In this document: positions 43,102-55,614 of the stretch, piece after piece
Layout: every line of letters begins with the position of its first letter
How positions within the stretch are numbered: position 1 is the stretch's first letter
Made by a program: the position numbers and the translations under genes
Assembly: GCA_047967505.1 (NCBI GenBank)
Contig: CM106539.1
Reading direction: 5' to 3' (one strand)
Length of the DNA stretch: 64,000 nucleotides
Source of the DNA: Dipteris shenzhenensis
Lineage: Eukaryota; Polypodiophyta; Polypodiopsida; Gleicheniales
Notes under the pieces: generated by a model
The model's input: only the letters and a program-made list of their open reading frames with translations
What the model was told of the DNA's origin: nothing
Database searches by the model: none

Positions 43102-43430
43102 TAGGATACTATCATCGCTTCATTGATCAATATGCTGCTTTGAGGCGACCCCTGACTATGCTATTAAAAGATGGGGTTGATTTCTCTTGGGATGAGGATT
43201 GTAATCATGGGTTTGCACAAATCAAGAGTGCTTTGGCTTCAGAACTCATTCTACGCAATCCTGATTGGTCAAAGACTTTCTATATCAATCCTGGGTTTGG
43301 TGAGCACACTCTGGCAAGTATTCTTCTCTAGCAAGGGGAGGATCGGTTCATGTATCCTATTCGATTTGCTTCTCGATAATTGCTCGAAACCGAACGATGC
43401 TACTCTGAGGTGACAAGCATGCCTTGTCTT
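43102..43430 (+). pseudogene. gypsy RNase H (normal pol copy)
   Basis: The frame starting 43140 has RRPLTMLLKDGVDFSWDED and FAQIKSALASELILRNPD, the connection and start of the gypsy RNase H, then FYINPGFGEHTLASILL, where the usual first catalytic Asp appears as Asn. Stops follow near 43331. A short continuation in another frame reaches about 43420. Confidence 0.8.
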
Positions 43431-43615
43431 TGGTGTTTTGCATTGAGAAATTTAAGCATTATGTGGCTGGAAAGTCCTTCATTATAATCTGTAGCAATGG
43501 TCTTGCAAAGCAGGTTCTTCAATCACCAAATCCCATGGGCTGGTTGGCCAAATGGTTGGCAGTTCTATAAGAATATGAATTTTCTTTCAAAATTGTAAAG
43601 AGGGGTTGTTCCAAC

Positions 43616-44872
43616 TTGAAGAATGCTTTGATTGATTTAGAGGAATGCCTCGATGTAACCCTTGTAGCGGCCATAGAAGTTGGGGATCCATGGTATGGTG
43701 GTATCTATAGATTTCTGACCGCTTTCTCCTTTCCTCCAGAAAGTACTAGCTATGAGAGAAAGAAAATCCGTAGAGATAGTAGGCGCTACACTCTCTTTGA
43801 TGGGGTGTTATACCATCAAGGCCTGGATGGGATACTAAGACGGGCCATTGATGCAAATGAAGTACCTAAGGTATTGAAGCATTATCATGATGGATTTTGT
43901 GGAGGCCACTATGCCGGTGACTATACAGCTAAGAAGATTTTACATGCTGGGTACTGTTGGCTGACCTTGTTCAAGGATGTCACTATGTATTGCAAAACTT
44001 GTGAACCATGCCAATTCTTTGATAGGAAGGATTTGTGTCCTGGGTAACATCACCCAGTGATGTCCATTCGGGAATAGATTTTGTTGGGCCCCTACCCATG
44101 ACTACCCATAAAAAGAAGTATCTTTTGGTAGCCACTCAGTATGTCACTAAGTGGGCTGAAGCTATCGCTCTCCTCGCTGCAAATGGTAAGGCAGTTTCAA
44201 ATTTCATATTTGAACGTATCTGCATATGGTTTGGGACACCCATGGAAATAGTATCTGACCATGGGAGTCCATTCTTAAATGAAGCAGTGGAGTTGCTCAT
44301 GGATTACATGGGTATTAATCATCGCACTTCTAGCATCTATTATCCAGCATCCATGGGACAAACGGAGCAAACCAACGGCCTCCTTTGTAAAACCATGGAA
44401 AAAATGGCCACAAGGAACAGGAGCCAGTGGGATTAGAAGGTCACTGAAGTCGTGTGGGCTTACAACATCACCCATAAAACATCTACAGGTCACACTCCTT
44501 TTGAGTTGGTGTATGGTACTAAGGTAGTTTTACCCCTAGAGATAGAGATTCCGGCCTTGAGATTGGCACAAGAACAGAGGATGACAGAAGATGAACATGT
44601 AGAGGCTAGGTTGGTACAACTTGAGAAGTTAGATGAAACCCGACGCCTTACACTACATCAAACAGAGATCCAAAAGAATTGACAAAAGGCCCACTTGGAT
44701 GTTAAAATTCGCAAGGAATGGGAAAGACACTTTGCTGAGGGGGATGTTGTGCTATGCTTTAATAATAGATTGAACCACCAAATGGATAAGAAGTTCCTCC
44801 CACTATGGACTGGTCCATACAAAGTCATCAAAGAACGCAGCAATGGGACTGTACCAAGAATGCAAGTTAAAT
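43616..44872 (+). pseudogene. gypsy integrase
   Basis: The zinc finger is HYHDGFCGGHYAGDYTAKK with CKTCEPC. A stop near 44046 is followed by the core: Asp in GIDFVGPLPM, Asp in IVSDHGSPF and Glu in MGQTEQTN, in the expected order. LPLWTGPYKVIKE near 44800 is the C-terminal GPY/F-type motif. Stops fall near 44436 and 44682. The region ends about 45 bp before the 3' LTR. Confidence 0.93.
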
Positions 44873-44917
44873 AATGGAAAAAGTAGGATGAGGTGGCAAG
44901 ATTCCCTGTGCTAAGCC

Positions 44918-45482
44918 TCCACTTGTTCTCCTAGATAATTGAACGTATTATAAAATTGGGAAGAGACCAAGGGAGTATCTTAGACTTGGGATATGGAGGT
45001 TGATATATGTGGAAAAATGAGGCCAAGGGTTGTCGCACACAATTGAGAGTGCGTAACCGCCTAGTCCACATGGAAGACTTTTCCACACACACCATGCATG
45101 TGGGAGGATGCATTTATTGGGAGAGACCTCCTCTCTTGGCTATAAGAGGAAAGGGCTATTCCTTGATAGGACACACTCATTCTTGTAAAGCCACCTAGCT
45201 AGTACTTTGATTTCTTCCCCCCATCCTTCCTTTCGAATAAAGCATGACCCTCCTCCCTTGATGTCTCCATCTCTACATTCCTCGTCCCATTATGTACATG
45301 CTCCTCTTTCCCCTCTCCCTCTCCCCTTGTGCCATAGTCTCCCTCTTCATTCCCACCCCTCTTAATCCCTTTTTCCCACCCATGTTAACGCTTCTCCCCT
45401 CACGTTCCCTTTTCCTATATGGCCCTGAGCATCACCATGCCTAGCGTCTAGCCTCTTGTCTCGAATTCTTTTCTAGTTAATA
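44918..45482 (+). repeat. 3' LTR of the gypsy element
   Basis: Nearly identical to the 5' LTR over most of its length. The TATA box is changed to tataagagg. No clear polypurine tract precedes it. Confidence 0.88.
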
Positions 45483-48400
45483 CTACCCATAATTGAGCCG
45501 CATTTGAGGAGGGCCAATTCCCACTACCTAAATCCTACCTAGCTCCTCATGGACATATAGAACTTCCAAGTGAAAATTGTGCATGGGGATGTTGTAATTT
45601 TTATTATTTTTTCTCATACATCTCAACATACTAATAATTCTTGAGTGTGCATTTGGGATTTTTATCTAACTCACCCACCTTATGGCAACTCACAACGAGT
45701 TATCAAAGCAAATGTAGAAAGGGTGAGATTAAGCCCTGATTAAGCTTCTCAACAAATGAAATAAAAAGAGGTAACCTTGTTATGTCTCAAAAAAAGAGTA
45801 GGGAGGTCCAAAGGAAAGTAGAGGAAGGCAAAAATTAGCAAAGTGTTAGATGTATTTGAAATATTTAGAGTTATAATAATCAATTTTACCTGAACCAACA
45901 TGGGAGAGAGAGGCAACAATTCAAGAGATTGGAAAGTAAAATGTAAATTCATGATAATAAGAATATAGGAAGGAAAGAGAAGGCATTTTCACAAATGTGG
46001 ACTTTAATTTTCTTAGACTAAGCAGCCATCTAGAGTATTCTCGTGATTTTTTACATTGTAGGTAGGTTTTACAAAGAATAGATAGTAAAATCTATGACAC
46101 ATCACGTGAATATCTCAAATCATGGGTGTTTAAACAATTATAATGATGAAAAGCCATATGCGGCATTGTAATGCATAGAAAAATGAAAAAAAAGAAATAT
46201 TATTAGATACCTTACACAAGTAAACAATTAAGCAAGACTTGAAAGCAAACAAGAAAGGTTAAGCATAGAAGGACAAGGATTGCTTGCAATAAAACATGCT
46301 AGAGTTTTTTGAACTCTCAACCCAAAAACCCACATAAGAAAGCATAGCCATTTACGTAAAGGATGATCTACTATCTCACACGAGCTTCATTTATTTAATT
46401 AGCTTGCAAATGAGCCTTATTGATATACAAAGCTTTATTTTAAAATCCTTAACTTTTATTTTAAGAACCAATCTTAATATTTATGTATTTGAACATTGAT
46501 AGGTCCTTGACTTAGCCCCCATAACCACATTGCTTTAAGAAAAGAAATAGACAAGATGAAACTTAAAGAGGATGAGATGAACCCACAAGGATTTTGTTAT
46601 TAGAACGCTCTTTCGATACCTCTATATAAGAACTTGTAAGATCATTGCCATTAAGGTTTTATTACATTATCAATTAACATAGTAAATCATATACATCATT
46701 TGAGATCCATCAAAATTACGCCCTTTTATATTGTCAAATATACTCAACGGGTCACAATAAGAACACAATTTTTAAAATTTTGTAAGCAAATAATATTTTC
46801 TAGACATGCCTTCAAGTCAATAAGTGAGCATCACATATCAAAAATTTCCATGATCTCCATAAAAATAATGTACCTTTTGAATATTTGAAATCTACCTCTT
46901 GATTGGTCGAAGCTGTATGTGTATATCCCATTTGAATGTTTCAAAGTTATAGGTTTCAATATTTAATAGTGTTTATTGTGTCATTCTTCCATAATATACT
47001 TTTTGTAACTCTAATCAATCATATTTCCTAAATACATTTAAATAAACATGTTTAACCCTATATTTTTTCCAAAATATGATACATGTGCATGAAATGCTAT
47101 TTAGTTTATTACCACAATAATTATGAAATGTAAAGTATAACGATATGAATGGAAGCACACATAAGCATTGTCTAATATCAAGTCTAATATATTATAAATT
47201 TGCATTATAAAATAATATGGTACACTCTTTTTCTCAATCACCAAGAAAACGTCTACTTTTTGAAAGTATACAACTTCATATCACCAAAGTATTACCTAAG
47301 GATTATAAATAGTAATAAAGTCTATACGGTCATTGCCTTGCGATAAAATGTCCTTCATGCATTAGTTTCAAGACATCAACGATGTTAACTCTTTAGCTTG
47401 ACCTTATAATACTTAACATATTTGGCTTAGTTTGGAAAAACTTATCTACTTCTAAATCATCTTATAAAGAGACATAAATAAAATCATTATTTAATTTCTA
47501 TATTCATGTTCACCTTCTTGTGATTCCACTAGCTTCAAGTCATATTCTTTTAACCTCATTTCTAGATATTGATAGGATTGGCTTAGCTTTGCTCTTAATA
47601 GAACAATTATGAATAGAAGTAGGAGTATTACTCCACCCAAAATGATGGGGCTTCCAATCCATTCCAATATTGTCGCTACGGGGTTAGATGCATGCTGGAA
47701 AAAGAATAAGACAAGTAGAGATGCATCAGAGGTTAGTGTAAATTGTCACAAAGCCTATTCTTTGTGGGTTGTTTTGAAAATCTATTGCAACTTTTATAAG
47801 ATTATAATCCTTTAAAAAAAAACTTTATGGGATATTCATTCCTTCATCAATTGAGATGAACTTGCATTTATAAAATCCTAGATCCCATGTGCATGACGCC
47901 TTAATGTTTTATACTTTGTGTGAAATGGAAGAAAGCATATTTTTGAAAGGGTTTAACTAACAAATTCAAAGTTTCAAATATTCTAGAATATTTTGAAAGG
48001 TTATGGTTCAATTATCATTGTTTTATTAGTGATTCTAATATAATTACTCAAATTACGTTACATTTCACTTTGACGATGCAATTATGTTATTTTTGTTCCA
48101 TGACCCTATGTATCCAATGCCCTTGCATCAATGGACTCATAAGCTCAATAAGATAATGTTAATACCATAGTTGATTACTGTTGCTAACAGTTATTTGCAA
48201 ATAGGCCTTAATCATTCAATATTTTTAAAAATCATATTCATAAAGGAATCTTCACTAATTTCTTCTTATGTTAAGTATATTCAAATAAGCTAATGTGTTT
48301 TTCTTCACAAGGTTGTTAAGACCACAACAATGACCATTTTATTTTCTTTATATCTTACTTTGATGGGCCCCAGCAAACCTTGCTCATAAAAATATGTGTG

Positions 48401-48583
48401 TTCAAGTCTTTACATAACTAGTATGCTGGCATTATGGTGTATATATGCAAAGAAGATGAAAATTAAAGTTAGTTAAATGGCCATTCATATTTTGTCTATA
48501 TCTTACTCTGATAGGCCCCACCAAACCTTGCTCATAAAAATTAAATTATCCATGTCTCATCTTTCTATATGTAGTGCATGCTT

Positions 48584-48589
<6 letters not shown>
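45483..48589. other. 3.1 kb AT-rich region, no gene seen
   Basis: Only short frames with no domain. A duplicated block with gg(g)ccccac/gcaaaccttgctcataaaaat occurs at about 48362 and 48512. No LTR, TIR or tail was recognised. Confidence 0.5.
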
Positions 48590-48674
<85 letters not shown>

Positions 48675-48675
48675 G
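48590..48675. repeat. (TC)n then (AC)n compound microsatellite
   Basis: About 40 bp of TC followed by about 45 bp of AC with one interruption. The open frames over it are low-complexity artefacts. Confidence 0.97.
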
Positions 48676-48689
48676 CTCTCTTTATGATG

Positions 48690-51270
48690 TTCCAATGTCG
48701 GCACTAGCTGATATGTCCACTATGCCCAGGCCCACCACCTGCCACTTGTTCTCACTGCACAGAATGTGCAGGCTGCACTCAGCCGGCTTCATAGCCGGAG
48801 AGCACAGGACCATGCGGGGCTACGAATTGAGCATTTCGATCATGGACAGGAGATTTTGGCTCCGGTCCTAGCGCAGATGTTCAACCACACCATATGTCAC
48901 GGCTTCCCATCCTCATGGAGTACCACCGCCATTGTATCGATACACAAGGCAGGTGACCCCATGGATACTGGGAACTATTGCACTCTCATGATTGGCCATA
49001 TGCTAGCCAAGATCTATGGATCAATACTGGAGAGGGCGATCAGCAGTAGTAGCCATACAGAGGCACATGGGCAACGTGCTCTAGGCTAGGCAGGTTTTCG
49101 GAGACAACACTCCACACTAGACCACATCTTCACCCTGAGGACTATCATTGAGGAGGCAAGGTCGAGATGCTAGAAAGTCTACGCTTGTTTTGTAGACTTT
49201 CGGAAGGCCTTCGACACTATCCTGCGATCCCGCATGATCAGGAGACTACAAGAAATGCAAATTCCAAAGGTTCTGATATGGGGAGTGGTGAGCCTATATG
49301 AGTCCACCAGAGGGAGAGTTCCTACCCCAGGAGGCCTATCAGATTGGGTTGAGAGCACGATTGGGGTAAAGTAGGGATGCCCTCTCTCATCAACTCTCTT
49401 CGGGCTCTACATTGATGAGATTACATCTTTCATAGACCGCCTAGGAGGTGAGGGAGCACCACTTAGCTGACTTGATGATACAGATTCTACTATATGCGGA
49501 TGACATAGTCTTCTTGTCATCTTCGGTAGAGGAAGTACAGAGACATCTAGATGCCCTAGAGGTGTTTTGCAGAGAGAGAGACCTGATGGTTAACCTTGGG
49601 AAGACCAAGGTCATGATCTTCAACACCTCTCACACAGTGCTTCACCAACATAGCTTTACATACTAGAGTCAGCTAGTGGAGATTGTGCAGTCCTACACAT
49701 ACTTGGGTGCAATTTTCACGATGACCCACGTAGCCATAGCACGACTCACACGAGGGCACAATGCTTTGGCCCGACTAGAGCGATAGTGCTTCGAGGCGCA
49801 CTCCCAGGATCCACTGACGAATTGTTGGCTTTTCGACACTCTAGTGAGGCCAACTGCCATGTATACGGCACCTATTGGGGGTGTGACCTTTCATCAATAG
49901 AATGGAGGAGATTTGAGTGGCTACATGTGATTATGGGCTCTAGGATGATTCGGAGAAAGCCCTCGGTCCCCCATCATATAGTACAAGTAGAGTTTGCCAC
50001 GACCCCTCTCTAGGTTGATGCCATTTTTTAGACAGTGACATTCCTCCACAGAGTTTGGGACCTACCTCGCAAGAGACTTCCGAGACTGGCACTAGAGTCT
50101 TCCATATGACTAGTAGAGAGTGGGGTCGGTACAACATGGTATGCATGCATCACCGCATGGTTTGCCAATCACGGCATTTAGATGGATCGGCTTCCGCCGT
50201 TTCAGTATAGCATGGATGCACTGCCCGAGTTGATCCCACGGGATGAGATTAACTGCATCATACGATTAGAACTCCTTCAACTCCACACATCTCGCACTTG
50301 GGGGGGGGACCAGGAGTTCCCCACCAAGACCCAGCTCTACTATGACCATTTTCTAAGAGTATCAGAGGATGGGCTCATCATCAGACCTCAGTATCTCGAG
50401 GACAGAGGAGTCTCACACGCGTTGAGGATTGCCATCGGACAGATGTGGGTCTCATCCCATAAGTTGAGGATTGAGGCAGGGAGAGCTGCAGGCATACCTA
50501 GAGAGCAGTGGAGTTGTAGGTTGTGCACGATAGGGGTGGTCAAGACATAGGAACACTTTCTATGTGTTTGCCCAGCCTACTATGAGATCTGAGGGTGCTA
50601 CCACTGCCTTTTTTAGGAGGGGCATGGCTTTGGCCCACTCTCACGAGACTGATCCACTTCCAAGACCAGTCCTATATTGGGCTCTACCTGATGGAGATGC
50701 GACGACACAGAGAGACGCTACTACGACATATCAGAGAGCAACAGGATGGGACCACCGCACCACAAGGTACTGAGGTAGAGGTAGACCGATCATAGAGATA
50801 GGTCGGCACATGTAATCACATGATGTTGAGCGTGATATCTCAACAACCAGAGCACACACGATCAAGGTTCGACCTATTTCAGCTCTACTTAGAGGAGATC
50901 AATTGAGGCGAGGCGTCACCCTTGACATAGCCCATCGGATCTAGAGATCGAGGAGACCACACCCTCCACTACCACGGGAGACAGCCCGACAGATGCAGAT
51001 ACGTGAGCTCTTTGCATCTCATCAGAGAGCCACCATGGAGCCTGGATACGTGGATCCGGCTCATGCATTTGGGACTCTAGCTCTGAGCAATTGATATTTT
51101 CATGCCACCCTCATACTATTTTGCTACTTTTTTGCTATTTTATACTAGTATAGCATTTTAGTACTCAGCAAGGGCCTTAGTGAGCCCTTTGCCCCGGCCC
51201 ACAGTGGTCTGTATGAGTTACTTGATTCCATACTTTGTCCCATAGGCCCACGAGGCCTCCTACAGACGTT

Positions 51271-51316
<46 letters not shown>

Positions 51317-51368
51317 CCCTCTCTCTCTCTTCCCCCCCCCTCTCTCCCTCCCTCCCTCTGTCCCCCCC

Positions 51369-51422
<54 letters not shown>
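48690..51422 (+). mobile_element. 5'-truncated LINE with (TC)n tail
   Basis: Starts inside the RT domain next to a microsatellite, continues through the RT and a C-terminal Cys-rich motif, and ends with the family 3' signature (ACTTTGTCCCATAGGCCCA, then CAGACGTTAATA at about 51230-51276) and a long TC/C-rich tail. No endonuclease is present, as expected for 5' truncation. Short runs of C interrupt the tail. Confidence 0.85.
48700..50795 (+). pseudogene. LINE reverse transcriptase (ORF2 C-terminal part)
   Basis: RT blocks in order: HAGLRIEHFD, AIVSIHKAGDPMDTGNY, AGFRRQHSTLDHIFTL, the first Asp in CFVDFRKAFDTI, GCPLSSTLFGLYIDEI, and LLYADDIVFLSS with YADD intact, then LMVNLGKTKVMIFN. About 700 residues later a C-terminal motif CRLCTIGVVKT, HFLCVCPAYYE gives Cys-x2-Cys...His-x3-Cys, typical of many LINE ORF2 ends. 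Frames change near 49089, 49430, 49660, 50010 and 50550, with several TAG stops. The RT would copy the element RNA at the nicked target. Confidence 0.9.
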
Positions 51423-51424
<2 letters not shown>

Positions 51425-51539
51425 TTTTGCTTTTGCTTCAGCCCCACAAGGCTTGTACGAGGTATCTTTTTTTCTGGTGTACTCTGTCCCATAGGCCCAT
51501 AAGGCCTTTCGAGGACGTTAATATATCTTTCTTTCTTTA

Positions 51540-51581
<42 letters not shown>
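51423..51581 (+). mobile_element. second LINE 3' end in tandem, with (GT)n
   Basis: A further copy of the family 3' end: GTACTCTGTCCCATAGGCCC, then AAGGCCTTTCGAGGACGTTA, followed by (TTTC)n and a (GT)n run at about 51544-51581. It lies directly after the tail of the previous LINE. Confidence 0.8.
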
Positions 51582-51585
<4 letters not shown>

Positions 51586-51589
51586 TTCA

Positions 51590-52799
51590 ATCCTAGGTCA
51601 TCTCAACTCTAAAGTTAAAGTCTTAGCACGCACCCAAGGTTCGACTGAACCCCTTGACCAACTTAAGGCTTAGTTACAACAATGGGATACTCAAATTTAC
51701 GTAGGCCAATACGCAACTTGCAAAGATGAAGTCGTTTGCTATCTCAACTATAGTCAACAAGCCCTCCTGCTCCGCCATTGCAGCATTATCGACACCCACT
51801 GCCTATGCAAAGTCTCATTTGAGACAAAGGGATCATATTAGACCCACAAGAGCAAGTCTATTATTTGTAACAAGAAATCAAAGAGCTCAAGCAACCCTTA
51901 GGACAAAAGCTCAAGAGAGTAATAAAAAGCAAGAAATTATTGCAAAGGTCATATACAAATGTAATACATCCCCATTGGCATTGATACTTGCCTCCATAGT
52001 TAAGGATATGATCACCAATCAAGTGAGCTCAATCAAGCAAGAGGTGGCTATTGATGCCAAAAATAAAGTCAATAGAGCGGATCTTTCTGTGGAGGTAAAA
52101 GAGTACTAAACTAGAGCAAGAAATAAGTTGATCTTATGCATTGGGGGAGTGGAATATGCTTAACTTCATGATGATGGAGGAGAAAGCCATAGATTACATA
52201 ATCGTATGTCTTAAGAAAGAAAAACCACAAGTTGAATGTGACAGAAATGTTATATGCAATATCAATCAAAATGGCACACAAGCACAAGTTTACTTTAGAG
52301 GGAGGTTAGTAAGAGTTAAGAACACATAAGCTTAAGGGTATAAGGATGTGGATATTGCAACGATATATGCAATATCAATCAAAATGGCACACAAGCACAA
52401 GTCTACTTAGAGGGAGGGTAGTAAGAGTTAAGATCCTTAGACAAACACATAAGCTTAAGGGTACAAGGATCTGAATATCTGAAGAGATCACTCTGATCTA
52501 GCTCAAAAAAAGGAATAGTGAATTCACTAATGTAAAGGAAGCGCACAAAGTAGCCAAATGGGTAGTTTATCGAGCTTGGTAAGGACTTCAAATCCAAACC
52601 CAAAGATTCTTAGACTTAAACTAATGTTACAAAGGCCACATTATGACAGTATTAGAATATAGCTATGCCTTAGAATAACTCGAGAGGAGCTGGCCTTGAG
52701 CACCCCCATGGTTCTTTGCTTATCAAATGGAGTAAGTCACTTTTCTCATAGACCCCTGAGGTCTTTCGCAAACATTAATCTCTCTCGTGGTGCCTCTCA
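51590..52799 (+). mobile_element. ORF1-only derivative of the TC-tailed LINE, copy 1
   Basis: About 1.2 kb with no RT. The 125-codon frame at 51726-52109 is Lys/Ala/Gln-rich and helical, and the end has WVVYRAW followed by DFKSKPKDS (52555-52605). The 3' end (TTTTCTCATAGACCCC, GGTCTTTCGCAAACATTAAT, then TCTCTCTC) matches the LINE signature. The FKSKPKDS block recurs at 60630 and, diverged, at 62080. It is probably an ORF1 coding region joined to a LINE 3' end. A 110-bp internal duplication (ggcacacaagcacaagt near 52270 and 52385) is present. Confidence 0.65.
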
Positions 52800-52919
52800 G
52801 ACCTTCACACGGCCTCTAGGACCTCCGCCCATCCGTTTAACCATCTCGTCAACTCCCTCTCCATTCAGGCACCTCCCCGTTCAGTACAACTCACTTTAGT
52901 TCTAGGGTCACAGGCAGTG

Positions 52920-53278
52920 GGGGGAGTCTCTATCCTTTCCTCTCTCTCTGTCTCTCTCTACCAGCTCATTGGTCAGCACATTTCCCTCTCTTTAGTAGTC
53001 TAAGCTTGATATCAGCAAAAACTTCCTTCCTCCCTCTTTCTCAACCCCGTGCTGGCTGAACCCCTAGCCCAAGCTCGGGGGTTAGTTTAGCAAGGGAATA
53101 TCTCAGAAATGGCCAGCATGGGATAGCCAGGTTCCACTTCAAAATCCCCTTACTCAGCCTTTCCAACTACTAGGCTTCTCACTCCACAGATGCAGCTGCT
53201 CCCATGAAACCCAGGAAGCTTGTGTGCATGACTAAACCATAGGAATATATATACTATCTTTGGCAAGAAATTAGGGAG
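52920..53278 (+). mobile_element. ORF1-only LINE derivative, copy 2, 5' half
   Basis: The stretch around 53050-53120 (tgaacccctagcccaagc, then gttagtttagcaaggga) matches copy 1 near 51645-51690 in order. Its right end aagaaattagggag (53265-53278) matches the corresponding place in copy 1 (aagaaatcaaagag) and is where the L1 inserted. The start of this half is not fixed; 52800-52920 may also belong. Confidence 0.6.
53265..53278 (+). repeat. target-site duplication, left copy (14 bp)
   Basis: AAGAAATTAGGGAG, identical to 60032-60045 directly after the poly(A) tract of the L1. Confidence 0.93.
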
Positions 53279-53538
53279 GGAGCAAAAACAATTCACGAGC
53301 AGTCCTCTGCCAAACAGCTGTCTTTATCAAGAGTCAAGCCTATTACTAAGCTATAGTGTGGTATAGCATGCCTATTGCTAATCATAATATTATTAATGGT
53401 CCTTCTTCCCCCTCCCCCTTTAGGACTTACCTTCTTCTTTAATACCCCTTCATAAGGGGTTTTTACAAAAGGCCTTGAATGCACATGGTATATAGGTACA
53501 TTTGTCAATGTATGGGGGGACATATATACATACATGCA

Positions 53539-53539
<1 letters not shown>

Positions 53540-53569
<30 letters not shown>

Positions 53570-54165
53570 TGAGAGAGAGAGAGAGAGAGAGAGAGATGTA
53601 TGTATCTCTCTCTCTCTCTCTCTAGATGCTGCTGCTCCCCGCTCCTCCTGCTCCCCTCCTCACTGCTCTCCTCGCTCCCTGCTGCTGCTGCTCCCCCGCT
53701 CCCTGCTGCTCCTCCTGCTCCCCCCCTCGCTGCTCCCTCCCTTCCCTCCTGCTGCTGCTCCTCTCCCCGCTCCCTGCTGCCTCTCTCCCCGCTCCCTGCT
53801 GCTTGCCCCCTCCCTTCCCTCCTCGCTGCCCCTACTACCTGCCCTCTCCCCCGCACTGCCCCTTCCCCCGCGCTGCAGCCTCCCCCCCCTGCGCTGCAGC
53901 CTCCTCCCCCCCCCGCGCCCGCTGCTGCCCTGCGCTGCAGCCTGCTGCTCCCCCCCCACACCCGCTGCTGCTCTCCCCCCGCTGCAGCCTGCTGCTCCCC
54001 CCCCGCTCCTGCTGCTGCTTTCCCCCCGCAGCAGCCTCTCCTCCCCTCTCCTTCCCCTCTCCTCTACTCCTCTTCTCCCCCTCTCCTCCACTCCTCCTCT
54101 CCCCTATCTTCCCCTCCTCTTCCCTCCTCCCTTCTTCATCACCCTCTCCTTCTTCTGGATTACCG
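53540..54165 (+). repeat. pyrimidine-rich 5' region of the L1
   Basis: Starts with TC, AC and GA microsatellites (53540-53625), then long stretches of ctgctgctcc and cccctcc. Every frame is open by composition. It lies where the internal promoter/5' UTR of an L1 should be. Confidence 0.85.
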
Positions 54166-54233
54166 GGATTCAGGAAAGCGGACGGAGTTTTTATTTTTTG
54201 TGTTTGAATCGGCCAACACACCTCGATTGACGA

Positions 54234-55160
54234 ATGGGTTCCCATTCAGTCAATCCGTCTCCGCTCACACTGGCCGCGAGAACTGTAACTTTTTCAAAAG
54301 ACGAGCTACAGCAGTTGCAAAAGGATTTCGAACATGAGTGTTCCACGACTCTCTTCGCACGCATTCATGGCTCACACCCCTCCAGGTTACAAGCTAGAGA
54401 TTGGATGTTGTCGGCGCTTCCTCAGGACCTCGCCCCCCACCTCAAGGATGTTCATTTGTTGGGACGGGGTTTCTTTCAAGTGTGCCTAGATTCCCCGGAT
54501 GTCACGAGAGACCTGCTACAGGCCGGGTTTCTACTTCTAGGCTACAGGAGGATCTTCTTGTTTCCTTTCCAACTGGGATTTGACCCAGTTGAAGAGGACA
54601 AGCAGGGAGTTTCTGTTTTCATCAGGTTCCCTGGTCTTCCCTCAGTTCATCACTGGCTTCTTTCAGTTATTGGCGAGAGGTTTGGTGTGGTGGTAGAGAT
54701 CCCCCCTCTCCCTGGCGAGCCCTCTTCGGCTGCTGAGGTGGTCAGGATGGACGGGGTCCCCAGGGTTAGGGTCATTGTCTAGGACCCCAATATTTCAAAT
54801 GACCACATCATGTTACAGCGACCCGATGGGTCTTTCTTCCGCCAGAGATTTGAGGTTGCAGGTCGGCAGGACCAGTGCAGGATTTGTAGATCCTCGGGGC
54901 ACTTCGCCAGAGATTGCCCAAAGAAGAAAAAGAGGCCCACAAAGCAACCAGCTCGTACTAGCTTACGACAGAGAGCTGGAGCAGGACATACCGCTCCACG
55001 GACACGGCCTCAGACACGGGCTCCCCCCTCTCCTAGGGCTACTCGAGTCCCTTCGGCACCCCGCGCCACCTCTGGCCCACGGTGGGTTCCGGTCACGGCT
55101 AGGCCCTCTACTCTAGTTCACTCCTCCACCTCTTCGGAGGCTACCCCCTTGGAGCCTTAG
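54234..55160 (+). pseudogene. L1 ORF1: DUF4283-like domain and CCHC knuckle
   Basis: The ATG at 54234 opens a 182-codon frame with HLLGRGFFQVCLDS, GYRRIFLFPFQLGFDP, VFIRFPGLPSVHHWLLS and VVEIPPLPGEPSS, the pattern of the plant DUF4283 domain found in L1 ORF1 and related RNA-binding proteins. A TAG at about 54780 is followed in the same frame by HIMLQRPDG and the knuckle CRICRSSGHFARDC at about 54875-54917, all four ligands intact, then a Lys/Pro/Arg/Ser-rich tail to 55160. ORF1 protein would bind L1 RNA. Confidence 0.88.
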
Positions 55161-55614
55161 GAGGAGACTACTGTTCAGGAGCCTTGTTCGACTCCACCCT
55201 TGGATCAGGTTGTACCTTGCTCAGCAGCGCAGGTTGTTGGCACCTCGTCTGCACCACTTTTTGATCAGGATATCAGGATCCAGTACAGGTGCCTCCCTTT
55301 TTGGACAGAGGGAAGGGGGTTTTACAATCTTTTCCTGCTTCGGTAGGAATCCTTCGTACCCCCTCCCCAGGACTGGCTCAGCGGAACTCTTTTTCCGCTT
55401 TGGAGGACCTCTCTAGCCTCCCAGATGATGATTTTGTACCCTCTACTTTTGGAGAGCCAGTTATTGGCTTCCCTGTTGAGAGATCCTTCTCTCTCTCACT
55501 TGTGGACTTTCCTCCCCTCGGACCTCGTGTGTATGGCAGGAGGTCTGCTTCGATAGAGGCTTCTGTTTCCGCCACCTGGTCCGGTAAGGTATTCCAACCC
55601 ACTTCCTCCCGCCG
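55161..55614 (+). other. L1 region between ORF1 and ORF2
   Basis: Ser/Pro/Phe-rich frames, for example 55289-55618 (109 codons) ending just before ORF2. Probably the continuation of ORF1 in another frame. No domain recognised. Confidence 0.5.

Larger units (their letters stand above)
37551..45482 (+). mobile_element. defective Ty3-gypsy retrotransposon with extra upstream ORFs
   Basis: Two direct repeats of about 565 bp flank gag, protease, RT, RNase H and integrase in Ty3-gypsy order on the plus strand. A 2.2 kb leader precedes gag and holds a SINE remnant, two unassigned ORFs and an extra RNase H/CCHC unit. Stops are present in every domain. LTR edges are set by the limits of the direct repeat; no clear TG/CA ends or target-site duplication could be fixed. 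Confidence 0.9.

Noticed and set aside
37551-45482. A target-site duplication for the gypsy element
   Set aside because: Candidates such as caacc/ctacc do not match well and the LTR edges are not sharp enough to decide.
48477-48871. Frames with Ser-Leu and His-Thr runs
   Set aside because: Readings of the TC/AC microsatellite; the end of one overlaps the LINE RT start in another frame.
51145-51612. 115- and 125-codon frames (Arg/Glu or Ser/Leu/Pro repeats)
   Set aside because: Readings of TC, C and GT microsatellites in LINE tails.
53502-54337. Three overlapping plus-strand frames of 190-245 codons and several minus-strand ones
   Set aside because: All are poly-Leu/Pro/Ser/Cys or Glu/Arg/Gly readings of a C/T repeat tract inside the L1 5' region; no domain and all frames open by composition.
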